Assembly (NCBI GenBank): GCA_022539475.1
Contig: VCMS01000416.1
Span: forward strand, 1-37,359
From: Gracilaria domingensis
Lineage: Eukaryota; Rhodophyta; Florideophyceae; Gracilariales; Gracilariaceae
Direction of reading: 5' to 3'
Length of the DNA stretch: 37,359 bases
A program made the position numbers and the translations under genes. Below, one piece after another: positions 28,601 through 37,359 of this stretch; positions within the stretch are counted from its first letter, which is position 1, and each line of letters begins with the position of its first letter. Below the pieces are notes generated by a model. It searched no databases and was not told where the DNA came from. It worked only from the letters and a program-made list of their open reading frames with translations.

Positions 28601-31600
28601 TCTTCTCAGCTCACGTCCTGGCGCGCCTGCTACCGGCGCTGGTCACAACGCTCTCTACGCCGTCCGCTGCCGCGTGCGGTGGGTGCCTGCACCAAAGGCG
28701 CGCCGCTCCTCCGCGACGCGCTGCGCGCCATCGGCTACACCGCGCTGTTCTACCTAGCGCTGCGCATCCCGTCGCTGCTGCTGGCCGACCCCACAGCCGC
28801 CCCGCGCTTCTCCTCCAGCGCGAGCGCGCTGGCGCCCCCGCCGCCCGTGCCCACCGCCGCCGAGTAGGCGCTCGTCACGCTGTCGCTTTTCGTGTCGCTG
28901 AGCACGCGCGACTCGTCGCCATTTCGCGCCGCCGCGCTGGGCGCGCTCATGCCCGCCATGCTCGACGCGCGCCCGCTGTGAGAGCCGGCGTGCGCCACCG
29001 CCGTACACTGGGCTGAAGACATCTTCTCCTTAGCTGACACGCACGCGCGCCTTATCGAAGTCCTCGCCGCCTCCAACGCCAGCCCACGCGTCATGCAACT
29101 CGCCGCTGCCGGGATGCGCCGGCGCAAACTCGCGCGCCACGCCGCGCTAGCGCGCGGGAGCCACCCCCGCCGCTTGCGCCCATTATCGCAGTGTACGGAG
29201 CGCATTGCGAGCGCCACTAGCCGCGTAGCTGCTCCGTGGCAGCATATCTGCTGTTTGCGCTGCGCTACCTAGTGCAGCAGCTCGCGCCGGCACGCCGGTT
29301 GCAGCTGCTGCCCGCCGCCAATCTGCACGTGCTGTTGCGCGCCGACGCGGACGCGTTGCACGCGCTGCGAGCCGCGCTGAGCACCGCGCAGCAGCGGCTG
29401 CTGCAGCCGCGCTGGCGGTGGTGCTGCTGGCTTCGAACGCGCCCTCGCTGGGCGAGCAGGTGGCACGCGCGCTACGGCATGAGCTGCAAGACTTGTTCTC
29501 GCTCATTGCCCCCCAGTCTGCCTTGGGAGATGTATTTGTGCGCTTCTCGTCGCCGTCTGCTGCGACGCGCTCTCCAATATCGTATACTTCCCCCCAAGGG
29601 TCAGCAAGATATTGTTGGAAACCTCGTCCGGTCTCTGACCGCCGGCGAGCGGGCTGCGGTGATCGTCCCGGGCAATCAAGGAGTGTTTCTCGAGTTCAGC
29701 GGCGTGGAAGTGGAATCAAAAACGGCTGGCGCGCGCTCTGGTACCAACGAGAAGCTCTGTAGTCCGGCTCAAGACATGGGTCAACCTGGAACAGTCGCAA
29801 GCGCGCAGCATTGGCAGTTCCCTCTTGAATAATGATATCGCCGCCGAACAGCTTCGACTGCACGTGAAGAGTCTTTTGCTGCGCTTGTATGTGTACTGCC
29901 ACCACCCGATATAGAGCGTTCGCATTGCTATGCGCTCAATTATATCCGCGGTGGTCAAGGCTTCTGGTCACGGCTCAGTGGCCGAGGCGATCAAGGCGAA
30001 CTTGCTTGCAGTGACGGACCACTGCATCAAGTCAATCGTTTCCCGGCAATGGCGTTCGCGAGAAGCGGGGTGCGCCGCGCTTCGCGACGTTCTTGCCTCC
30101 CGCACATGGGAGGAGGTGAAGGACTCTTTAAAGGATTTCTGGTACTACACACTGAGGGCTATGGATGATATGAAGGAAAGTGTGCGAAAGAGTGCTCAAG
30201 GCACTGGAAGGGCACTCTCGGAACTTTCGATATATCTACGTAATCCAAACTATTTGGGTGAAGAGGAATCGGCTCAAGCCGTTGACGTTGTACTGTCTGT
30301 GCTTATGACGTCCTTCACACACAGGGCCGAGGAGGTGAGAGCGCTCGTGTCAAAGACTCTGTCCGAGATCACACGACATGGAGGAACGGCCTTGCGGTCG
30401 TCTGTGCCGGATTTGATCGCGAATCTGTTGGACGTTGCGACAGAGCTCGAGCCGCAAATCTTAAACTACGCGGAGTATCATGTAGCCTCACCGGAGGAGC
30501 TGCAAAACGCTCTGGTCACTGCATCGAGTATGTCCTCGTCCTCTTTGATCGAGTCGATTGAAAGGCTCATAGGGCAAGTTGACGAGACAATCGCGGCGGA
30601 GGTGGTTCCGAATCTGGCACGATTGGCTCGCGTAGGAGTGGGAATTCCTACGCGTGCAGCGACGGCAAGGTTGATGTCGAGCGTTCTGCAATCCAGAGCA
30701 GTGGGCATGGAAACATATGCTGCAAAGCTGCAGTTTTCAGCGGCAAGCGCTGCGGGCATGGAGCGCAACGCAATGCTTCGAAAGGCATGGTGCAAGGCCG
30801 CTGGCAGAGGTTCAAAGTTGTGCCGCGTCGATGAAGTTGCAAAGTATTGCAAACAAAATTAGCAAGAAGGCCACATCGGAGTATCCTCGGGATCGCGCGC
30901 TTGCCTCGTCTCTCGCTGCTGGGTTGTGTCGGATGGCGCCCGATACGACCCAGCAGCACGCAAGCTCTATACGGCCCTTCGCATACATGGGGCGCCCTGA
31001 AACAGACGACGACGTAGGAGATGACAGCAAGAACTGGAAAGACGCCTGGAATAAAGGTGCGCCAAGTACTCAGGCCGGGCTTCGTTTGTACGCAAAGGCG
31101 ATTGTTGAAATATGTGAGCAACGGCTATCTACTTCTGCTCAGTACCGCGTGAAAAGGAACGCCGCAGCCACGCTAGGGGACCTCACGAACGCTTCAAATG
31201 ACATTGTCGATGTACAGTACATGTCGCGAAGCGCAAAAACGTTGTTAGCGGTGCTTCCAGGTCATATTTGGAAAGGACAGCATGTTGCAATTGAGGCCAT
31301 TGGGTCTTTGGCAGATTTCTGTTCAAGCGCATCTTTGTGGGAGTCGTGCGGAGGGAGCGTAGCTGTTGTGCAGCCTGTGCTGTCCGAATCTGATCGAGGG
31401 AAGAAGGATTATCGAATTGCAGCAATTGATGCGGCGAGGAAGGTGCTGGTTAACACCCGAGAAACCGTTTGCATGTACGAGAAAGTCAGGGATCACTTGT
31501 CAGAGCTCGTGTCTCCAAACTCGTCGGATGTAAACGCTAGCGTACCAAATGTGTCACAGATGGTGTGGGAAACTGGGTCTGATGCAGATGCTGTTGATGC

Positions 31601-32120
31601 TTGGAACAAAGCGCGAAAGTCGCAAAAGCTATTGTGCAAAGCAGCGATTCAGTGCCTGCAATCTTCAATCACAGGGGTGGCGGGCGTTGAGAAGCTAGAA
31701 GAACACGTACTTAATTTGCTGTGTGTGTTTGAAGAACTGATGCAGAACGATTGGGACATTCGACTAACTGTACTTCAAGCCATTGAGAAGTTGTCCGAAC
31801 GTTTCTCCAAACATGAACTGCAATTTAGAAACTCCCTGGAGCGCACTGAGGCATTGATTAAACGATTAGTAAACCTCAGCAAAAACGGCATTCACGAACC
31901 CAAGTATAAAGTGCTAAGAAATAGTGGGTTAACAATTCTTGATCACTTGGTCAACGTTTCCAAGGATTCTACGGCAATGAAGGGTGTGATTGTAGAGGAC
32001 ACGCTAATTGCGATCCAGAGGTCTCGGAACGAAGATTCCGAGCCTTGGGTGCGATCCGTTGCAATTAAACTATGCACGGCGTTGGCATTTCGTGATCATA
32101 GTTTAGGCTGGGGCTTTTGA
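28600..32120 (+). pseudogene. ECM29: ECM29-like proteasome adaptor relic, internally deleted
   Basis: HEAT-repeat protein in several frames. The N-terminal part (28,679-~29,500; AIGYTALFYLALRIPSLL, LIEVLAASNASPRVMQLAAAGM) is broken by TAG 28,865, TGA 28,979 and frameshifts near 29,230 and 29,415. The C-terminal half is well preserved from ~29,850 to 32,120: RQWRSREAGCAALRDVLASR, RAMDDMKESVRK and ELEPQILNY are recognisable ECM29 segments. A +/-1 frameshift near 30,800 switches frames. Family members are ~1,800 residues; here ~1,170 codons are available and ~600 central residues seem missing. ECM29 tethers the 26S proteasome regulatory and core particles. Confidence 0.75.
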
Positions 32121-32640
32121 GGTTGAAAAGTAGAGCTTAGGCAGTTAGGCAAAGAGGTTCGGCTAATCTGTGTGTTTACGTATCTACCTGGTGACCGTCC
32201 AACGACTATGAATAACTCAATCGCGCGCCACTCACTTGGAAGCGCGGTCCCTTTTAGCTCATTCTAGGTAATCCAAGTAAGCTTTGAACGCAACTGAAGC
32301 TAGTTGTAATCGCCTTTACATGCGTGCGGTGTACGCGTCGGTAGTTACTCGTTGGGGGATGCTGTGCTTGAGACCTTGGGTGAGCACCAGACGCATGTGT
32401 TCCATCTGTTCATGCCGAATGAAAGCGCGTTAACTCTGCATCATCACCCGGGGTGCATGTGTATAAAAGAAGAACAGAAAGCTAGTGGTCTGAACTCGGA
32501 ACCGGCGACCACATTCTGATGACGACGATAGAGTGCATCAGTGACGGCTTTTCAGGATAATCTTGTTTCCCTCGACGTGCCAATGATGTCGCCCAAAGGC
32601 TGGCAGTAAGATTTTCTCGTGGTGTTAGACCATTCGATGC
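32121..32640. other. Intergenic region between ECM29 and lectin relics
   Basis: No gene. A TATA-like GTGTATAAAAG occurs at ~32,459, with no recognisable gene downstream in + orientation. The two neighbouring relics converge on this interval. Confidence 0.4.
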
Positions 32641-32822
32641 ACTTTCCGCACGGCCAACGACATCTTATTGACATGGTATACGCCAACTCTCAAAAGCGCT
32701 TGAATGATTACGAACATGATAAGGGTACCACTTCCGCCAGGAGACTGCTCGGTGATGCTCTCGTGATGATCCACCAACTCCTCGTTCAGATCATCATGCG
32801 AATCAGAAATGTTATGCGTCTT

Positions 32823-34220
32823 CTACTTAAGCGCACGCCGCGAGTTATGAAGGCCTTGCAACTGGCTAGAAAACCTGCCCGAAGCACGCGACAAGTCGCC
32901 TGCAGTAGCCTTAAGAGGTTTCAAAACGGCCACCAACTGCCACATGTCGCCCTTTTGTTTCTCCATCTCGCGAATGAGTTGCGCAATGATTTGGCGCACA
33001 CCCTCCAGTCGAAGCTTTCTTTCTTGCGCATTCTCGTCGCCGAGGCCCTTGAAAATGGACGTCATAGAGTTGTACACCTCGTACACCTGCAGGTCTGAAG
33101 AGCCTGAGATCGACGAGGTGGCGTCCTCTCTGCGGTGCATGCGCGCGGTAGGGTTCAGATCGGTGCGATGCGGAGGCGGAGCAGGGGCGGTGCTGTCATT
33201 GCTACACCACTGGAGCTACCATTGAAAGCCGGCGGCACGTAGCCGCGCGAATTATCGCTCTGCTGCTGTTGTTGATGCTGTTTCCGCTGTTGTTGCTGTC
33301 ACTGACCACGGTGGTCGGTCCGTAGTTCCGGAAGCAGAACCGGCGCCATACTGCTGCGAATAGTAGTCGGATCGATAAGTGTGGGCAACCTGAGCGGATT
33401 CATGAATTAAGACGGCGTCATGGACCTCATGATTGGCAAAGAAATGGCCGGTCTCAGCAGGTAGTGCGAGGAAGCCACCACCAGAGAATGGCAGCTGCAC
33501 ACCCCAAACCTTGAAGCACGTATGCCAGCGTTGTGGGGCGCGTGGGTTCATAGCGACGCCCACGTGAAGATTGCCACCGAGCAGCTGGACTTACACGCGA
33601 ATCGGGTGGTTCATCTCAAGCGAGCAGCCCTCGAAAAGCTTGGTATCCGCGCCATCGGTGTCAGGCTTTCATTGCTTGGTTCCGTCCGACACATAAACGT
33701 ACATATGGGCCACATTTCGCGTTCGAGAGTTGGAAAAGGTGTCGATAATGATGCCAAGCCCCACAAATATATGCGCAATACCCATGGCATAGCCTAACCT
33801 CGGGCGGTCCCACAAAAAGAAGAAGTCCATACCATTGGCAGGGTCATGCGAATCGCGCACGGTATCTAACTCCACGTCGAAGTAGCCGTTGAAGTTTTGC
33901 GTATCGGTGGCAATGTCGTTGTAGAACAGCGCTTAATTTGACTGGCTCGCCGACATGAGGAGGACCACGTCGCGACCGGTGCGGCTGCGCGTGATCATGG
34001 TCGTGCCCAGCTGAAACCCGTCGGAGACGGGGTCACCGGCGGCGATGGGCCTCGTTCGGGTGCCGAAAGAAGAGGTCCGGGCCTCCCGCGCCCAGGTAGA
34101 GAAACTGGAATAGCTGCGGGTTTTGCTGCTGTCACTACAGCAGCGACGGCAACGCGAGGGCTCTGGCAGCCAGCAGTAGCAGCACGCAAATCGGCGCGAG
34201 ACGCGGCGTCGACGACGACT
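32823..34220 (-). pseudogene. ERGIC-53/VIP36-type L-type lectin relic, five in-frame stops
   Basis: A signal-peptide-like segment (ICVLLLLAARALALPSLL) lies at ~34,190 in a shifted frame. The main frame then runs from ~34,100 to 32,823 without indels but with stops at 33,933 (TAA), 33,669 (TGA), 33,591 (TAA), 33,252 (TAA) and 33,216 (TAG). Landmarks are VVLLMSASQSN, FDVELDTV, HIFVGLGIIIDTFSNSRT (family GLGI-FDT loop), the disulphide pair in EGCSLEM and WHTCFKVWGVQLP, and LPAETGHFFANHEVH (family S-A-x-TG-x-L-x-D-x-HD). A coiled-coil follows (QIIAQLIREMEKQKGDMWQL), as in ERGIC-53. Intact members are type I membrane receptors carrying glycoproteins from the ER to the Golgi. The C-terminal membrane anchor is unreadable. 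Confidence 0.75.
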
Positions 34221-34671
34221 CACGGCGGGATGGCGGCGACGGTGAACGAGTGGCGCGCGCGAAAGTTCGGGAGGCTGGAAGCGAGGTCCGTGAGCGAACG
34301 GAGGGCGTGGTTTACGGGCGGTATGGCAGGGTGCCAGTGATGACGGGCAACGGCAGCGATCCCCACGCGGAAGTGCACGCGGGGGTGGAGCGCGAAGGAG
34401 CCTAGTGCAATTGTACTGCACGTACAGCGCGCATAAAATGACTGAAGCGCGCAACATGCGCACATTGGAAGGCGTCGCGCGCCACGTCACATCGACGACG
34501 CACAGCTCTGCGGCGCGAGACAGCCGCGCGCGGAGTGCGCCGCGCACGGGAATGCGCGCCCTCGCGCGCGTCAGCGAGGCGCTTCAGCTCGAACAGCATG
34601 CGCTACGTTTTGGCTGGCGTTGCGTGCGGTGTGTGTTTTAGGAGGTCTGTGGACGCTACCAGAATGAGGCG
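34221..34671. other. GC/CpG-rich 5' flank of the lectin relic
   Basis: Strongly CpG-rich with CGCGCGC runs. Open frames on both strands overlap and are compositional. It probably includes the ancestral promoter of the lectin gene. Confidence 0.35.
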
Positions 34672-34975
34672 AAAACGTGCCCGCGGGTGGATGGGGTCGG
34701 TCGTGTTAGGGTAGGTACCCTAACACGACCGGACCCCCCCGCCGGCGGGCATAAAATCGTACATTTTTCAAAAAATCGGCCAAAACGTGCCCGCGGGCGG
34801 GGGGGTCCGGTCGTGTTAGGGTACCTACCCTAACACGACCGACCCCCCCCGCCCGCAGGCATGAAAAAGCACATTTTTTAGAAAACCGGCCAAAACGTGC
34901 CCGCGGACGGGGGGGTCCGGTTGTGTTAGGGTAGCCACCCTAACCCAACCGACCCCCCCCCCCACGCCCACGCGC
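34672..34975. repeat. 110-bp tandem repeat of long palindromes containing TTAGGG
   Basis: 2.8 units start AAAACGTGCCCGCGG at 34,672, 34,782 and 34,892 (period exactly 110). Each unit centres on CGGTCGTGTTAGGGTA paired with its exact complement 2 nt later (34,698-34,731 and 34,808-34,841). Flanking G-runs pair with C-runs, extending the stem to ~30 bp. The central dinucleotide is GG in unit 1 and CC in unit 2. Unit 3 is diverged. There is no coding content. Confidence 0.9.
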
Positions 34976-36600
34976 ACGTTCTGGCCATATTTTGGCACCA
35001 TGCAGAGACCTCCCAAAACACCTTCCTCCACACTTCCCGCACTCATTACGGTGCACCTGCCCGCCAACACGTGAACGCTGCTGGCCACGTGGATTGGCGG
35101 GAGGTAAAAGAGCTGTATATACAACGCCGGCTATACATCAATGAGAGTATATCTCGAGTATTATAAGCTCTTAAAAAGCACAATTCGAGAGCGCAGTGAT
35201 TACTCGCATAAGTCTAAATCCACTACAACCACCTGTTCACAGACAAATTTTTAAACCGTTTTGCAGCGTTTCCAAACCTCCCAAAACACAGTTTGATGCA
35301 TTACTCACAGTTTTTTTGTTGCAAGCACAATATACATTCATTAGACAAGACTCAACTAGTTTTCGTATCCAAATGATGCTCATCTAGTAAAAAAAACTCA
35401 CGACCATGTGTTTGCTACAAGTTGTGTACTTATTGACAAACTACACTATTTACACTGCTCAGAGCAGCACGGTGACGAACTACGAAAGCGCCTCAACACT
35501 CTCACGCACGAAAGTGGTAATGCGCCGGGATGAGCTGCAGACAAACAGAGTGATGACAGTAGGTAGCTACTTAAAATACTCGCCACTCTTGTTTTCGGTG
35601 AAGATACAAATTCACCGATGATGTAGATGAGGTAATATCGTCTAGCATGAGCCCATCGGCTCTGGCTTTTTACGCTAATATCGAAATTTAATTGGTTCGT
35701 TCTGACGGGCTGGTAAACAGCAAAGAAGGCCTTCAACGATCATAGAATCCCTGAATTATAGTGGTAGTGGATTTCTCTGCGGAACACTAAAAGAACCAAA
35801 TGGAGTTTTGATCAGCTAACTACTACATGATCCTCACAGGTTTAGAGAACGGGGGCTGTAGCAGCTCCTATATGCTAAATTCATTCAGTATAAAAATCTA
35901 TGGAAGAAAAACGCAACCAGAGTGGTAGTTGAAAGCAAAACATATGGTAGTTATGAAAACCCTTCAGCCCGGCATGCTTGGGCTTGTAGCACATGACAAT
36001 AGTTCCAATATTGAACTCCTATCGCTTCGCCTCTCGGTAACAAGGCCTGTCAGCAACAATACAAGAGAAGATATAAATCGGCGTGTTGTGGAGATACCGT
36101 AAAATGCTGCCAAAGGTGTTAGTTCTTCTTCTGTTAAGAGCCGTTATAAAACTTCAGAGTTCCACTTCCAGAGCTATGAATTGCTGCCGACTACGTTGTC
36201 GAGCAGCATTTGGAGGCTTCAATCTGCCACCGAAGAGACGAAATAGAGCTTTCATTACATCATGGCCCACTAATGCACCTATAATTATTCCAAGCAACGT
36301 CCGAGTACTGAGAGAAAATTTTTCTGATTGGGGCCGTGTCCTGCGCTCCCCATCAGATTTCAAAGAATTCCATCATAAAAGGAAAAATATGTCAATGTCT
36401 TTGTATGCTTTGGCCTCCATCATTCAAAGGAGATCTGCCTTGGTGAAGGTTCCATTCAGTAACCTGCCTTTCTTCGTCGTGGACAAATCTAAAGGCAAAC
36501 TTCTGACAGAAAAGTTGCATTGCATGGAAGATAGATTTGCGTTTGTAAAGTTCTGGATTTGAGTACGTATCGTTCGAAATGAACGTGACGCGGATCATCC
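34976..36600. other. Interval without a supported gene
   Basis: 34,980-35,000 shares TGGCCATATTTTGG with the centre of the fold-back element at 14,248. The rest is AT-richer, with short overlapping frames on both strands (for example 35,446-35,736 minus and 36,083-36,562 plus), none recognisable. A stretch of six short minus-strand frames between 36,150 and 37,095 may hold a decayed gene, but I cannot join them. Confidence 0.35.
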
Positions 36601-36603
36601 GCT

Positions 36604-36648
36604 CTAAGCACTGCAATAGAAACATGATGATTCTATTGCAGTGCTTAG
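36604..36648. repeat. Perfect 18-bp hairpin, 9-nt loop
   Basis: CTAAGCACTGCAATAGAA, loop ACATGATGA, then the exact reverse complement. No mismatches occur in 18 bp, in otherwise unstructured surroundings. It separates two uncertain frames. Confidence 0.85.
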
Positions 36649-37359
36649 GGTCTCTGACTACAGTCTCTCGATTTCTGGAATATTAATCAGTTTCAATATG
36701 CCGAGATGCAAGTTGCGTAACTGTTCGAAGCGAGCTCTCCTTGTTTCGAACAGACTGCATAGAAATAACCCCTGGATGAATCTTACGGTCAAGGCGATTT
36801 TGATGGACGAGAGAATGAGAGATATGGAATTGGAACGCATGAAAATATCCGACTTGGATCTCGTCTCCCGTGTACGACGTAAGTTTGTTTCTCCTTCGCC
36901 TTTCTTTGCATATTCGAGAATAACTGAGTATGTCTTTCTGACGCTTTTAGTGTGGTTTTGGGAGAGTCCAGTGAATGACGTAAGAACATTACCGCCTAAA
37001 GATGAGGGAGGGGCTTTGCATCTATGACAAGGGCTTTCCGTTTGGCTCCTATGAAGAGTAGACAGAATGTACTTAGCCTCAGAATATCGGCACAAAAACT
37101 TGCTGAGGATGGCACACTCGATATACTGCGTCTTCGCCGATGAACTGAAAACCTTTCTGCATTAGATGTATAATTTGCTACAGGACTTGACGAAGAGATT
37201 CTTGAAGGATGTGCATCCTGGAATCGCGTAGAGACTTGCTAGAACGAATGGCATTGCGTCTGCTTCAGATGCGAAAACCTGTACCAGTGTTGTAGGAAAG
37301 TAATGCCACTACTGTGAGGTCATCACGGTGCGCGCTTACGGCGTAGGCTCGTCGGAGCA
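36649..37359. other. Interval with weak coding signal on both strands
   Basis: + frame 36,641-37,027 (AILMDERMRDMELERMKISD) and minus frame 37,095-36,658 overlap almost completely, and neither is recognisable. I cannot decide which, if any, is real. The remainder to the window end has no ORF of note. Confidence 0.25.

Noticed and set aside
25414..34100. Reassigned stop codons (for example UAG/UAA read as Gln) to explain frames with internal stops
   Set aside because: All three stop codons occur in-frame, TGA sits at Trp positions, real frameshifts exist in ECM29 and pol, and catalytic residues are lost. Decay explains everything more simply.
33933..34547. N-terminal 110 codons of the 204-codon minus ORF as part of the lectin
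   Set aside because: Arg/Pro-rich and CpG-driven. The real start is more likely near 34,200, where a signal peptide is readable in a shifted frame.

Overview
This window looks like nuclear DNA of a eukaryotic alga, probably an intron-poor red alga (inference, moderate to low confidence). The evidence is a Ty3/Gypsy chromovirus with a chromodomain, a Copia-type LTR remnant, several non-autonomous fold-back elements, no bacterial operon structure, and single-exon-like relics of typical eukaryotic genes. Those relics include a MUT9/MLK-type casein-kinase-like kinase, a family best known from algae and plants. Almost nothing in the window reads as an intact conserved gene: nearly every recognisable coding sequence carries in-frame stops, frameshifts or lost catalytic residues.

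Layout. 1 to ~9.76 kb: a decayed Ty3/Gypsy chromovirus on the + strand (gag, protease, RT, RNase H, integrase, chromodomain). An antisense gene with an RGG/GRG-rich tail follows between pol and the 3' region. The whole stretch is sprinkled with 14 exact copies of the palindrome ACCANNTGGT, which I find nowhere in the remaining 27 kb. 9.8-12.43 kb: an unrecognised, decayed minus-strand gene with a glutamine-rich tandem repeat. 12.573-19.318 kb: a ~6.75 kb unit bounded by ~394-bp inverted repeats. It holds several small unrecognised, mostly helical ORFs, a shared '3' tail' repeat that starts at stop codons, a 275-bp fold-back element and a 42-bp proline-coding minisatellite. 19.3-24 kb: mostly non-coding, with a Copia 3' end plus a 537-bp LTR (22,239-22,775) and a small fold-back repeat. 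24-34.6 kb: a GC-rich block with relics of four housekeeping genes in a compact arrangement: MLK-like kinase (+), serine palmitoyltransferase LCB2 (-), ECM29 proteasome adaptor (+) and an ERGIC-53/VIP36-type L-type lectin (-). 34.67-34.98 kb: a 110-bp tandem repeat whose units are long palindromes containing TTAGGG. 35-37.36 kb: unrecognised sequence with one perfect 18-bp hairpin.

How it fits together. The four housekeeping relics act in unrelated processes (chromatin/signalling kinase, sphingolipid synthesis, proteasome quality control, ER-Golgi cargo transport), so they are not a pathway. Their close packing and shared decay look like one duplicated chromosomal segment that died. In three of the four (kinase, LCB2, lectin) long reading frames persist with few indels, and the stops are mostly of a kind that C-to-T or G-to-A transitions would produce. 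The same kind of stop (TGG to TGA) recurs in the chromovirus. The two most original signals are the element-restricted ACCANNTGGT palindrome and the 6.75-kb inverted-repeat-bounded unit of small unknown genes.
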